Of a stretch of 64,000 nt of DNA, positions 15,913 to 24,747 are shown in pieces. The translations under genes were made by a program, and so were the position numbers. The notes under the pieces were generated by a model. That model saw only the letters and a list, made by a program, of their open reading frames with translations. It searched no databases and had not been told where the DNA came from. How positions within the stretch are numbered: the stretch's first letter is position 1; each line of letters starts with the position of its first letter. This stretch comes from Gammaproteobacteria bacterium (lineage in GTDB: Bacteria; Pseudomonadota; Gammaproteobacteria; Steroidobacterales; Steroidobacteraceae), in NCBI GenBank assembly GCA_003132025.1, contig PKWJ01000037.1, positions 1-64,000 on the forward strand, in the 5' to 3' direction.

Positions 15913-17523
15913 ATGCAAAACGGTGCGGGTTGCGGTTCACTCAGTCGGCGCCAGTTGCTGCGCATGATCGGAGTCACCGCAGGCAATGCCGCAATGTACC
16001 AGGCCATGAGCAGCCTGGGTTTTGCCGAGGACTCGCCCTATCGGGGTCCGATCGATCTGCAGGGCGCGCCGCGTAATACCTCGGTGCTGATCCTGGGAGC
16101 CGGCCTGGCCGGCATGACCGCCGCCTATGAACTGCGCAATGCCGGTTACCGGGTGCAGGTCCTGGAATTCAACGCCCGGCCCGGCGGGCGCAACTGGAGT
16201 CTGCGCGGCGGAGATACCTACACCGAACTCGGCGGGTTGACTCAGCACTGCCAGTTTGATCAGGACCTTTACATCAACCCCGGCCCGTGGCGCATTCCGT
16301 ATCACCACCGCGGCATACTCAACTACTGCAAGCGACTGGGTGTACCGCTGGAAGCATTCGTACAGATCAACTACAACGCTTATCTGCACAGCAGCCGCGC
16401 CTTCGGTGGCAAACCACAACGCTACCGCGAGATCAAAGCCGATTACCAGGGGCAGGTGGCGGAGCTGCTGGCCAAGACCACGCGACAGCAGGCGCTGGAT
16501 GCTTCGGTCAGCAGGGAAGACCAGGAAAAACTGCTGGCGTCGCTGCGCGACTGGGGTGCACTCGACAAGACCTATGCCTATGTCCCCGGCGACGCCAGCA
16601 GCGACCGACGCGGCTACAAGAAGGCGCCGGGCGGCGGCATGAGCGCCCGTCCGATCCCGTCCGAACCTATCGGCCTGAGCGACCTGCTCGACTCGAAGCT
16701 GTGGCAGGGCATTTACAGCGGCGATACTTTCGATCTGCAGACGCCCCTGTTTCAGCCGGTCGGCGGTATGGGCAGGATCGGTGACGCCCTCGGCCGTGAA
16801 CTCGGTCCGCTGATCCGCTACCACGCCCGCGTCACCGACATCCATCAGGATGCGCGGGGCATCAGCGTGCAGTACGAGGACATGCTGAGCCCTGGGTCGC
16901 AGCTCACCGCCAGCTCGGACTGGTGCCTGTGCACCATTCCGCTGTCGATCCTGGCGCAGATACCGATGAATGTCGGTCCGGCAATGGCCGCGGCCATCGC
17001 GGCCGTGCCTTATGCCTCGGCAGTCAAGGTCGGGCTGCAGTTCAAGCGTCGTTTCTGGGAGGAAGATGACGACATCTATGGGGGCATCACCTATACCGAT
17101 CTGCCCATTACCAACATCGGCTATCCGAGCAGCGGCTATCACAGCGCCGGCAAGGGTGTGCTGCTCGGGGCCTATATCTATGGCGTGGATGCAATGGAGT
17201 TCACTGCGATGGCGCCGCCCGAGCGGGTACAGAAAGCGGTCGATTACGGTAGCCAGATCCATCCGCAGTATCGCGAGGAATTCGACAACGGAGTCGCCGT
17301 CGCATGGCACCGTTCGCCGTTCGCCATGGGCTGCTACGGCATGTGGAACTCCGATACCCGCGCCAGGCACTACGACGATCTATGCCAGATCGATCAGCGT
17401 ATCGCCCTTGCGGGCGAGCACGCCTCCTACCTCCCCGGCTGGCAGGAGGGCGCGATTACCTCGGCGCTTGATGCCATCGAGCGGCTGCATCGACGCATCG
17501 TCGCGCAGGCCGGCAAGGCATGA
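15913..17523 (+). CDS. Tat-exported flavin monoamine oxidase family protein
   Basis: The 536-aa protein begins with a twin-arginine leader (LSRRQLLRMIG, residues ~10-20). It continues with an FAD-binding VLILGAGLAGMTAAYELRNAGY motif and GRPGGRNWSLRGGD-like sequence typical of MAO/polyamine oxidases. The C-terminal ALAGEHASYLPGWQEGAI is the second flavin contact. It should oxidise an amine in the periplasm. Its stop overlaps the start of a cytochrome c gene (ATGA), which suggests that electrons go to a cytochrome rather than to oxygen. Substrate unknown; polyamine or a product of the divergent ureohydrolase would fit. Confidence 0.87.
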   Translation: MQNGAGCGSLSRRQLLRMIGVTAGNAAMYQAMSSLGFAEDSPYRGPIDLQGAPRNTSVLILGAGLAGMTAAYELRNAGYRVQVLEFNARPGGRNWSLRGGDTYTELGGLTQHCQFDQDLYINPGPWRIPYHHRGILNYCKRLGVPLEAFVQINYNAYLHSSRAFGGKPQRYREIKADYQGQVAELLAKTTRQQALDASVSREDQEKLLASLRDWGALDKTYAYVPGDASSDRRGYKKAPGGGMSARPIPSEPIGLSDLLDSKLWQGIYSGDTFDLQTPLFQPVGGMGRIGDALGRELGPLIRYHARVTDIHQDARGISVQYEDMLSPGSQLTASSDWCLCTIPLSILAQIPMNVGPAMAAAIAAVPYASAVKVGLQFKRRFWEEDDDIYGGITYTDLPITNIGYPSSGYHSAGKGVLLGAYIYGVDAMEFTAMAPPERVQKAVDYGSQIHPQYREEFDNGVAVAWHRSPFAMGCYGMWNSDTRARHYDDLCQIDQRIALAGEHASYLPGWQEGAITSALDAIERLHRRIVAQAGKA

Positions 17524-17984
17524 GAGCGCTATTCGGTGGCTTGACGCTACGCCGGCTGGTTATCGCGCTGTTGGTAGCCGGAATTGTGGCCGCGGCTCAG
17601 GCCGATGATCCCTCGTTCGCCGTCATGGCCACACTGAGCAACGTCAGCGGCGAGGACATCTACAACCGCATCTGTCAGGGCTGCCACATGGCGCATGGCG
17701 AAGGCGCGATCGGCGCCGGCCGCTACCCGAAACTGGCTGATGATTCCACGCTGGCGTCCTGGCGCTATGCGGCACTCACCGTGCTCCAGGGCCGCAACAA
17801 TATGCCGGCCTTCAGTGCGCCGCCGCAGCTGGAGTGGGATAGCCCGACGCTGCATCTGAGCGATGCCCAGGTGGCCGACGTGGTCAACTACGTGCGCAGC
17901 CATTTCGGCAACAACTACAAGGAGCGCGTCACTGCCGACGACGTCGCGAAGCTGCCGCACCCTGCCGTGGGCGCTGCGCCTTAG
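17520..17984 (+). CDS. Periplasmic monohaem cytochrome c, partner of the amine oxidase
   Basis: The 154-aa protein has a signal peptide (LRRLVIALLVAGIVAAAQA), a single haem-binding CQGCH and a downstream NNMPAFSAP stretch that can provide the methionine ligand. It is a class I cytochrome c. The ATG overlaps the amine oxidase stop by 4 bases, so the pair is very likely co-translated. It is the obvious electron acceptor for that flavoprotein. Confidence 0.9.
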   Translation: MRALFGGLTLRRLVIALLVAGIVAAAQADDPSFAVMATLSNVSGEDIYNRICQGCHMAHGEGAIGAGRYPKLADDSTLASWRYAALTVLQGRNNMPAFSAPPQLEWDSPTLHLSDAQVADVVNYVRSHFGNNYKERVTADDVAKLPHPAVGAAP

Positions 17985-17994
17985 GATTTCGGCT

Positions 17995-18705
17995 TCAGGG
18001 CAGATATCCGAGCAGCTCGGAGCTGTTCATCACGTGGCAGTAGATCATGTTGATGATTTCCAGCTCATGACGATGCAGGTCGTCTGACGCGGCGGCGCAG
18101 CCGTCATCGACGACGATGACCGAGAAGCTTTCGTCGGCGAGGCTGCGCACGGTTGACGAGATGCACTGATCGGTGAAGATGCCGCAGCACACCAGCTGCG
18201 AGATTCCCAGGTTGGTGAGCATCAGCCGCAGGTTGGTGCCGGTCAGCGCACTGTCGGTGGTCTTGGTGACGATGATTTCGTCCGCCTGTGGGGCAACATC
18301 GGCAACGATCTGCGATTCCCACTCGTCCTTTGGCAACAGCAGGTTATTCCATCCCGGCAGTTTCTGGCTGAGCGAGCGGTCGCGCCCGTCCCTGGTCTGG
18401 CAGGCGATGCGGGCGTACAGGACTTCGTGACCATCGCCGCGGAAGCGATGCAACAGCCGCCGGATCGTCGGCAGCACGACGCGATGCATGCGTTCGTGAA
18501 ACGGCGTCCAGGCGTCATACATCGCCCGCCCGGGGCCGTCCAGAGTTGCGGGCTCCGGTCGTTGCAGATACACGTTCTGCACGTCGATGACGAGCAGCCC
18601 GAGTTTGCCGCGCTCCAGCTTTGGATCCGCCGGCGCCGGGGCTGCTGCGTAGTACAGCGAGCGGTAGGCCTGCTTCCAGGACACGGGTGGGCCAGTCGTC
18701 GTCAT
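17995..18705 (-). CDS. Isochorismatase-family cysteine hydrolase
   Basis: The 236-aa protein has the family triad in order: LVIDVQNVYL (Asp), VTKTTDSAL (Lys) and GIFTDQCISSTVRSLAD (Cys). These enzymes hydrolyse amides, ureides or isochorismate. The ATG at 18705 has a GGAGG ribosome site 5 bases upstream; the track start at 18759 lacks one. It converges with the cytochrome c gene. A second family member at 29183-29845 shares the same layout but sits in a different operon, so the two probably act on different amides. Confidence 0.88.
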   Translation of the reverse strand: MTTTGPPVSWKQAYRSLYYAAAPAPADPKLERGKLGLLVIDVQNVYLQRPEPATLDGPGRAMYDAWTPFHERMHRVVLPTIRRLLHRFRGDGHEVLYARIACQTRDGRDRSLSQKLPGWNNLLLPKDEWESQIVADVAPQADEIIVTKTTDSALTGTNLRLMLTNLGISQLVCCGIFTDQCISSTVRSLADESFSVIVVDDGCAAASDDLHRHELEIINMIYCHVMNSSELLGYLP

Positions 18706-18835
18706 CGCCGCCTCCAGCGCCGCATCGGCGGCGATTGTCCGCAGATGGTAGCAGCGCATCCGGTTTTAGGGTGCAGCTGCCGTCGCGACCCCGTATGCTC
18801 GTCGCGTGCGGTCACAGCTACCGAGGATCGCGTTT

Positions 18836-20209
18836 ATGAGCGCCGATCAAACAACATCGCAGGCAGCTCTCCGACACCAGGGCTGCCCTCGCCCGCCCAG
18901 TCCCACGCTGCGCGCGCGCGACGCGCGTGTCATCGCCAACATCGGCCGCCTGCGCTTCTCGCCGCTGAGCCTCGTCGGCGGCCGCGGCAACCACCTGATC
19001 GAGGAAGGCGGTCGTGAGCTGCTTGACCTGTCGGCTTCCTTTGGACCTGCGATCCTGGGCTACAGCCATCCGGCAATCGCGACCGCGGTCAACGCGGCGA
19101 CCGCGAGCATGGCCGGGGCCAGCCTGCTGGCGTTTCCGAACGAGAACGCCGTGGCGCTGGCCGAACAGCTGCTCGCGATCACACCGGGTTCGGGCGAGCG
19201 CCGCGTCTGGTTCGGCCACTCGGGTTCGGATGCCAACGATTGCGCACTACGCGTGGTACAGGCAGCGACCGGCCGCTCGCGTTTCATCTCGTTCATCGGC
19301 TCCTATCACGGCAATCTCAGCGGTTCGATGAGTATCAGCGGACACACCGCGATGACACACACGCTGCCGCGCGCCGGACTGGTGCTGCTGCCGTATCCGG
19401 ACCCGTATCGGCCCAGCTTCAGTGCCGAGGAGGTGCTGAGGCTGCTGGACTATCAGTTTGCCACCAGCTGTCCGCCGCAACAGGTGGCTGGGATCTTCAT
19501 CGAGCCGTTGATGTCGGACGCCGGCGTCATCGTGCCGCCCGGTGGATTTCTCGCTGCCATACAACAGCGCTGCCGCCGGCACAGCATCCAGCTCATCGTC
19601 GATGAGGTCAAGGCCGGCCTCGGCCGCAGCGGCCGCCTGCACTGCTTCGAACATGAGGGTTTGGAGCCGGATCTGGTGGTGTTCGGCAAGGGGTTGGGCG
19701 GCGGCCTACCGCTGTCGGCGCTGATCGGCCCGCGCGCGATCATGGACCATGCTGCCGCGTTCGCGCTGCAGACCACAGGCGGCAATCCGGTCGCGACCGC
19801 GGCTGGCCTTGCCGTGCTGCGTACTCTGGCCGCCGAGGGCCTGGTAGAGCGCGCCGCCAACCTGGGTCAGGCGCTCGCCGGCCGGCTGCGCGCGCTCATC
19901 TCGCGTCAGCCGATGATCGGCGACGTGCGCGGCCGCGGACTGGCGATCGGCATCGAGCTGGTCAGGGATCAGGCCACGCGCGAGGCGGTGCCGGTGGCGA
20001 CCACCGCCAAAGTGATCTATCGGGCGTGGCAGCTCGGCGCCGTGCTGTTCTATGTGGGCCTGCGTGGCAACGTGCTCGAGCTGACGCCGCCGCTGACGCT
20101 GAGCGACGCGGAGGCTGAACGGGGCGTCGCGATCATCGATCAGGCGCTGACCGACGTCGGCCGCGGCCTGGTTGCCGATGCGGACGTGGCACCGTTCATG
20201 ATGTGGTGA
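18836..20209 (+). CDS. Class III PLP-dependent aminotransferase
   Basis: The 457-aa protein is a class III (omega-amine) aminotransferase: FGHSGSDANDCALRVV, LIVDEVKAGLGRSGRLHCFE and the PLP lysine in VVFGKGLGGGLPLSA. Family members use 4-aminobutyrate, putrescine, beta-alanine, taurine and similar amines with pyruvate or 2-oxoglutarate. The ATG at 18836 is preferred to the GTG at 18806. An APC amino-acid permease gene follows after 59 bases in the same direction, so uptake and deamination of one amine or amino acid is likely. Confidence 0.9.
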   Translation: MSADQTTSQAALRHQGCPRPPSPTLRARDARVIANIGRLRFSPLSLVGGRGNHLIEEGGRELLDLSASFGPAILGYSHPAIATAVNAATASMAGASLLAFPNENAVALAEQLLAITPGSGERRVWFGHSGSDANDCALRVVQAATGRSRFISFIGSYHGNLSGSMSISGHTAMTHTLPRAGLVLLPYPDPYRPSFSAEEVLRLLDYQFATSCPPQQVAGIFIEPLMSDAGVIVPPGGFLAAIQQRCRRHSIQLIVDEVKAGLGRSGRLHCFEHEGLEPDLVVFGKGLGGGLPLSALIGPRAIMDHAAAFALQTTGGNPVATAAGLAVLRTLAAEGLVERAANLGQALAGRLRALISRQPMIGDVRGRGLAIGIELVRDQATREAVPVATTAKVIYRAWQLGAVLFYVGLRGNVLELTPPLTLSDAEAERGVAIIDQALTDVGRGLVADADVAPFMMW

Positions 20210-20268
20210 GCTATGATCGTCCGTGAGATACCGCCACCGGCTCGGGGCGCGGTCGGCACCGAGGATCG

Positions 20269-21675
20269 ATGGCTGTACTGATCAAGCGCCTCACCCTGCT
20301 CGAGGCCCTGGGGCTTTCGCTGGCTGTGGTCGCACCCACCGTCACGGCCGCCTTCAATATCACGCTGGTGGTTGGCGCCGCCGGTCCCGCCGCGCCGCTC
20401 GCATTCGTGATTGCCGCGGTGGCTACGGTGCTGATCGCGTTGTCGTTCATGGCGTTCACGCATCGCGTCGCGCACGCGGGTTCCGCTTACGCCTACATCA
20501 CGCACACCTTTGGCAGTCGGGCAGGGTTCGTGGCCGGCTGGGCGCTGCTGCTCACCTATCTGGGATTCGGCACCGGCTTCGCCGCGCTGGTCGGCAGCTT
20601 CACCAGCGCCGCGTTCAAGGATGTCGGCGTCAGCACCGGCAGCGTCGGCTGGCTGGCGATCGGCATCGTGGGGCTGGTAGTGGCCTGGTGGCTCGCGAAT
20701 CAGGACATGCGGCTCGCCGGCCGCGTAATGCTGCTTCTCGAGGCGCTGGCCATGGCCGCAATCGTTTACCTGTGCGTGGCGATCCTGCGCAAGGTGCACC
20801 CGGACAGCGAACGGCTGGCCGCGAGCTTTCGGCCGGCGCGCGCCTTCCATGGCTGGGTGGGCCTCGGCTTCGGGATGGTGTTCAGCATGCTCTCGTTCGC
20901 CGGCTTCGAAGGCGCGGCCACGCTCGGTGAGGAGACCGTCAACCCGCGGCGCGCGATTCCGGTGGCCCTGATCGGGGCGGTACTGCTGTGCGCAGTATTC
21001 TTCACCTTCGTCTCGTATTGCGAGGTGGTCGGATTCGGGCCGGATGGGATGCGCGAGCTCGCCAATTCCGACGCGCCGCTCGATGTACTGTCGCGCCGTT
21101 ACGTGTCTGGGCGGCTGTCGATCGCACTGAATCTGGCGGCGGCGACTACGTGTTTCTCGGGCGCCATCGGCGCGATCGCAGCCGGCGGCCGCGTGCTGTA
21201 CGCGCTCGGCCGCGTGGGACTGTGGCGCCGGCTTGCCGAAGTGCATCCGGTACACGGCACGCCCGCGCCGGCCATCACCGTCACCGCACTGCTGATCATC
21301 CTGCCTTTCCTGCTGTGGGCGCCGTTCGCCGGCGCCGGCAACTACTACAGCTACACCAGCGAAACCGGTGCGCTCTCGCTGCTGCTCATCTATATCGGCG
21401 TCGGTGGTGCGGAGGTCATCGAGGCCCGGCGCGAGGGCCGGTATCGGTGGGCCGCCACCTGCGCGCTCGGACCGCTGTTGCTGTTGTGGGTGCTCTATTG
21501 CAACGTCTACCCGGTACCCGACTACCCGAACAATCTGTGGCCGTACGTCACGCTGGCGTGGGCAGCTAGCGCACTGCTGATCATTCACTTTCGACCGGAG
21601 CTGGCCGCAGCGCCGTTACCGGAATACAGCCTGGCTGCCTCGGCACCGACCGGTGACACCCACCATCAGACGTAG
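20269..21675 (+). CDS. APC-superfamily amino acid/amine permease
   Basis: The 468-aa protein has about 12 membrane segments and APC features: LGLSLAVVAPTVTAAFN in the first helix, GSAYAYITHTFG and GFEGAATLGEETVNPRRAIP after helix 6. It imports an amino acid or amine by proton coupling. It follows the aminotransferase, and its 3' end overlaps the convergent glyoxalase gene by 10 bases. Confidence 0.9.
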   Translation: MAVLIKRLTLLEALGLSLAVVAPTVTAAFNITLVVGAAGPAAPLAFVIAAVATVLIALSFMAFTHRVAHAGSAYAYITHTFGSRAGFVAGWALLLTYLGFGTGFAALVGSFTSAAFKDVGVSTGSVGWLAIGIVGLVVAWWLANQDMRLAGRVMLLLEALAMAAIVYLCVAILRKVHPDSERLAASFRPARAFHGWVGLGFGMVFSMLSFAGFEGAATLGEETVNPRRAIPVALIGAVLLCAVFFTFVSYCEVVGFGPDGMRELANSDAPLDVLSRRYVSGRLSIALNLAAATTCFSGAIGAIAAGGRVLYALGRVGLWRRLAEVHPVHGTPAPAITVTALLIILPFLLWAPFAGAGNYYSYTSETGALSLLLIYIGVGGAEVIEARREGRYRWAATCALGPLLLLWVLYCNVYPVPDYPNNLWPYVTLAWAASALLIIHFRPELAAAPLPEYSLAASAPTGDTHHQT

Positions 21676-22058
21676 TGGCCGGCGCGCTCGAGTACCTCGA
21701 TCTTGTAGCCGTCGGGGTCGGTAACGAAATAGAAGCGCGCCGAACCATTAGGCGCGGCCAGCGATTTGATGTCGCCAGGCGCGTAGCCGAGGCGTAGCAG
21801 CAGATCGCGGTGCGCGCCAAGATCCTCGACGCAGAATGCCACATGGCCGTAGCCGGAGCCGTGCGTGTACGGCTCGCTCTGACTCTGGTTCCAGGTGAGT
21901 TCGATTTCGCAACCGCTATCTGCATCGCGCAGATACAGCAGCTTGAACGTCGGGAATTCTAGCCGGTGCGACTCCTGCAGGCCGAAGGCCTGCCGGTAGA
22001 ACGAAGCCGAACGCTCCAGATCGAGCACGCGGATCATCGAGTGAATGAGTTTCGCCAT
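21666..22058 (-). CDS. gloA: Glyoxalase I-type VOC protein (lactoylglutathione lyase)
   Basis: The 130-aa protein starts MAKLIHSMIRVLDLERSASFY and holds GYGHVAFCVEDL and VTDPDGYKIEVLER, the signature of GloA-type lactoylglutathione lyases (metal ligands His, Glu, His, Glu). It detoxifies methylglyoxal with glutathione in the cytoplasm. An AAGGAG site precedes the ATG at 22058; the longer ORF start at 22085 is unnecessary. It lies just downstream of the TTQ dehydrogenase cytochromes in the same direction, so it may be the tail of that operon and help cope with reactive aldehydes. Confidence 0.85.
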   Translation of the reverse strand: MAKLIHSMIRVLDLERSASFYRQAFGLQESHRLEFPTFKLLYLRDADSGCEIELTWNQSQSEPYTHGSGYGHVAFCVEDLGAHRDLLLRLGYAPGDIKSLAAPNGSARFYFVTDPDGYKIEVLERAGHYV

Positions 22059-22081
22059 GTTCGTCGCTCCTTGCGCCGATC

Positions 22082-22423
22082 TCATTGTACGGTGTCGAGC
22101 GACTCGATGTAGGCCGCGAGATTCGCGATGTCATCGTCGCTCAACGGCTTCGCGACCGCAGTCATGATGGCTGCGTAGGTCCCCTGGCGCCGGCCGTCGC
22201 GATATGCCTTGAGCGCGTTGATGACGTACGGACCGGACTGACCCGCGATCTTTGGATATTGCGGGATCACGGTCGAGCGCCCGTCCGAGCCGTGACAGGC
22301 AGCGCACTGAACGAATTTGTCACGCCCTTGCGCCACCGAGTCAGGCGCTGCGAGCGCACGCACCAGCAGCGCCGGCACTACCACGGCGATGCAAACGATG
22401 AATCCTCGGCCAACGGCGGGCAT
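22082..22423 (-). CDS. Small periplasmic cytochrome c (amine dehydrogenase operon)
   Basis: The 113-aa protein has a signal peptide (MPAVGRGFIVCIAVVVPALL), one CAACH haem site and the c553/c4-like sequence GSDGRSTVIPQYPKIAGQSGPYV. The ATG at 22423 follows AAGG. It lies 19 bases downstream of another cytochrome c gene and belongs to the TTQ amine dehydrogenase gene set, where it is a likely electron acceptor in place of the cupredoxin used in classical systems. Confidence 0.88.
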   Translation of the reverse strand: MPAVGRGFIVCIAVVVPALLVRALAAPDSVAQGRDKFVQCAACHGSDGRSTVIPQYPKIAGQSGPYVINALKAYRDGRRQGTYAAIMTAVAKPLSDDDIANLAAYIESLDTVQ

Positions 22424-22442
22424 CGGTGCACCTTGAGGCGAA

Positions 22443-22970
22443 TCAGTAGAGCACGATGTGCGGCAGGGCCAGCGTGTCCGCCGACGGGATCTGACCGGCG
22501 GCCAACAGCGCATCGACGATGCGTCGCCGGCTCGCGACGACATCGATGCGCGCCTGGCGCAGCTCTGCGACCTCGCTCGCCGTGTAGGGCTGGAAGTCCG
22601 CCGCTAGCTGCGCGCGGCTGTAGGTTGCCAGCAGCCAGTTGAGCACCGCGGCGATGTCAGCATCGGAGTTCGCGTTCAGGGCGACGTTAGGCACCTGTAC
22701 CAGGTAGCGGCGACCTTCCGGAATGCGCGTGAAATACCCGACTCGTCCGGCGAGCGTCGGAATCTCGGCTGCGGAGCTGCCAAACTCGCCGTGGCAGCCC
22801 TGGCAGTTGGTGGCATACAGCTGCGCCGTGCGCGGCATCGGCGCCAACTGCAGGCCCGAACGGCGAGTCTCGATGTCGGGTACATTGCTGCCGGACGCGG
22901 CAGGCGGGCTGCCGGCGCTGACGATCGAAGCTGCGAGTGCGAGCGCCAGCGCGGCCGCGAACTGTCGCAT
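22443..22970 (-). CDS. Periplasmic cytochrome c next to the TTQ small subunit
   Basis: The 175-aa protein has a signal peptide (MRQFAAALALALAASIVSA) and one CQGCH haem motif near residue 60. A long C-terminal part, VASRRRIVDALLAAGQ, is rich in Arg and Ala. It starts 8 bases after the small-subunit gene. Aromatic amine dehydrogenase clusters are known to carry a monohaem cytochrome here. It may take electrons from TTQ or help build the cofactor; with one haem it is not MauG. Confidence 0.85.
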   Translation of the reverse strand: MRQFAAALALALAASIVSAGSPPAASGSNVPDIETRRSGLQLAPMPRTAQLYATNCQGCHGEFGSSAAEIPTLAGRVGYFTRIPEGRRYLVQVPNVALNANSDADIAAVLNWLLATYSRAQLAADFQPYTASEVAELRQARIDVVASRRRIVDALLAAGQIPSADTLALPHIVLY

Positions 22971-22978
22971 GCGCGGCC

Positions 22979-23545
22979 CTATTCCGCGAGGCCGACCAGG
23001 CCGGCGCTGGAACAGTGGTAGACCATGCTCGAGGCACCGAAGCACCAGACGATATCGTTATTGACCTGCGGCCGGTAGGAAGGCATGTCGCCTTCCTGGC
23101 CCAGGCAGGCGCATCGCCCGCACGAGTCCTGGCCGCAGCAGTCGCGATACGCAATCAGATAGGTCCTGCCGTCATCCGGATTGATGCACGAGCCGATCCA
23201 CGAGGTCGGCGACGGCGAGGTGCCGGGCGGACAGGTGTGCGGTCCGCCGCCGCAGCAGGCGCACAGGTAGCCGTCGCTCGCGCAGTAGCGCCAGTAGTTG
23301 CAGCGCGTCGGATCGTTGGTCTGGGCATGATTGGCAAATTCGGAAGCGAACTTGCGCGCCGGCTTGGCGACTGGCCGCTCGCCGGCCTGTGCGCGGCGCG
23401 CCACCGGCAGCAGCGGCAGCGACGAGGCGGCCACGAGCCACAGCCCGCACTGCGACAGGAAGCCGCGGCGCGAAGTAAGTTGCGCCGCTCCGCGGCTCAA
23501 GCTCTCGATCAGGCCGTCGAAGCGGCCACTGCAGATCGGCTTCAT
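22979..23545 (-). CDS. TTQ amine dehydrogenase small (catalytic) subunit
   Basis: The 188-aa precursor has a twin-arginine leader (TSRRGFLSQCGLWL). It then has the cysteine-rich fold of methylamine/aromatic amine dehydrogenase beta chains: CNYWRYCASDGYLCACCGGG, CPPGT and RDCCGQDSCGRC. The two tryptophans that would crosslink to TTQ lie in TSWIGSC (about residue 116) and DIVWCFG (about 167). They are 51 residues apart, the same spacing as Trp57 and Trp108 of the Paracoccus enzyme. The two aspartates used in cofactor formation and catalysis appear conserved. The ATG overlaps the MauD stop (ATGA). Whether the amine is methylamine or an aromatic amine cannot be told from sequence alone. Confidence 0.92.
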   Translation of the reverse strand: MKPICSGRFDGLIESLSRGAAQLTSRRGFLSQCGLWLVAASSLPLLPVARRAQAGERPVAKPARKFASEFANHAQTNDPTRCNYWRYCASDGYLCACCGGGPHTCPPGTSPSPTSWIGSCINPDDGRTYLIAYRDCCGQDSCGRCACLGQEGDMPSYRPQVNNDIVWCFGASSMVYHCSSAGLVGLAE

Positions 23546-24168
23546 GTGTGACTGACCTCGTCCTGGTTGCGACTGGCGAGCCGCTGGGCCGCAAGGTACG
23601 CCTGGATGGTGCCGAAGCCGGTCTCCTCGGCGACGATCAGACTCTCGAGGTGTTCGCGACTGTTGACCAGGCCCTTGGCGCGGATGATCCCCTGCGCGTC
23701 GATCAATATGGCATACGGCAGCTTGCCAACCTGAAATGCGATGCCGACCTGGAGCGAATTGACGTACGGCAGGTGGCCGAGCCGAAACTCCTGAATCATC
23801 GCGCGCTGCTCGGCGGCCTCGCCGTCGCCAACCAGTACCACGTCCAGGCCCTCGGCGCCCGCAAGCGAGCGTGCGATCGGCAGCAGCTTCTTGCACACCG
23901 GGCATGATGGCGACACGAACAGCAGCAGCCGGCTGCGCGCCGCGGCCGCAGGTCCCCCGATCTCGACGCGATCTCCGGCGAGCGTGGCCACACTGATCGT
24001 CGGCGCGGGTTCGCCGACGGCCGGACCGTGATCGCTGGTCATGGCCCCCATCGGCGCGACACGCTCATGCAGCACACCGACCTGGCGGGCCAGCGCAAAC
24101 AGCAGCACCGCCAGCAACAGCGTGATCACCAGCTGGATCACAACGATGTAGGGCAACGCGTTCGCCAT
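23542..24168 (-). CDS. mauD: MauD-like thioredoxin-fold maturation protein
   Basis: The 208-aa protein has one N-terminal membrane helix (YIVVIQLVITLLLAVLLFAL) and a periplasmic thioredoxin-like domain with a CPVCKKLL redox motif near residue 92. MauD/AauD proteins are needed to form the many disulfides of the TTQ small subunit, which is encoded next. Order and overlap with the small subunit match mau/aau operons. Confidence 0.92.
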   Translation of the reverse strand: MANALPYIVVIQLVITLLLAVLLFALARQVGVLHERVAPMGAMTSDHGPAVGEPAPTISVATLAGDRVEIGGPAAAARSRLLLFVSPSCPVCKKLLPIARSLAGAEGLDVVLVGDGEAAEQRAMIQEFRLGHLPYVNSLQVGIAFQVGKLPYAILIDAQGIIRAKGLVNSREHLESLIVAEETGFGTIQAYLAAQRLASRNQDEVSHT

Positions 24169-24177
24169 GACCCTGAC

Positions 24178-24747
24178 CTAGAAACCGAGCCGCGCCCGAC
24201 CGGCGCGCAGGTTGTCATCGAAGCTGGGCGGCGCTAGCTGCAGGGCGATCTGCAGCACCGGGTAGAGAAATCCAAGCGTCACGACGAAGGCCAGTACGAG
24301 GCTGAGTTCCGCCGCGCTCAGCGCGCGTCCGTTCGTGGGCAGCAGCAGTACCAGGGCCAGCGCGGCGAGCACCAGGTTGCGGCCAACCATCCACGGCGCG
24401 ATGCCCTGGCGCCGTTGCGAACCAAAGCAGCCGCAGTCGATCGAGCGGCGGCCGCGGCCCAGGTTGATCGCAAGCGCACACGCATAGGCGAGCAGCAGCG
24501 CTGCGACAGCGAGTGCCCCCGCGACACGTGTGCGCTGCCACAGCAGTGCAGCCGCCGCCAGCGCCTCGGTCAGCGGCACCAGCAACGCCACTGGGCCTGC
24601 GAGCAGCTCGGGCAGGAGCCGGTAGTGGCGCACGATGGTCGGCCACTGCTCGCGCGCGCGCAGCTTGTGGAGAGCCGCGGCGCCGAACAGGGCCGCCAGC
24701 GCGAGCGCGAGCGTCAGCTGCGCCAGCGTATCGAGCATCTCACTCAC
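24178..24747 (-). CDS. mauE: MauE-like membrane maturation protein
   Basis: The 189-aa protein has about four to five membrane helices of the DoxX/MauE fold and a SIDCGCFGSQRRQG loop with a cysteine pair. MauE works with MauD in disulfide formation for the small subunit. It overlaps the 3' end of the large-subunit gene by 8 bases and precedes mauD, the standard BED order. Confidence 0.9.
   Translation of the reverse strand: MSEMLDTLAQLTLALALAALFGAAALHKLRAREQWPTIVRHYRLLPELLAGPVALLVPLTEALAAAALLWQRTRVAGALAVAALLLAYACALAINLGRGRRSIDCGCFGSQRRQGIAPWMVGRNLVLAALALVLLLPTNGRALSAAELSLVLAFVVTLGFLYPVLQIALQLAPPSFDDNLRAGRARLGF

Noticed and set aside
20140-21588. 482-aa minus-strand ORF opposite the APC permease
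   Set aside because: Composition is typical of an antisense frame (Arg, Gln, His, Gly), and the permease on the plus strand has clear membrane and family features.
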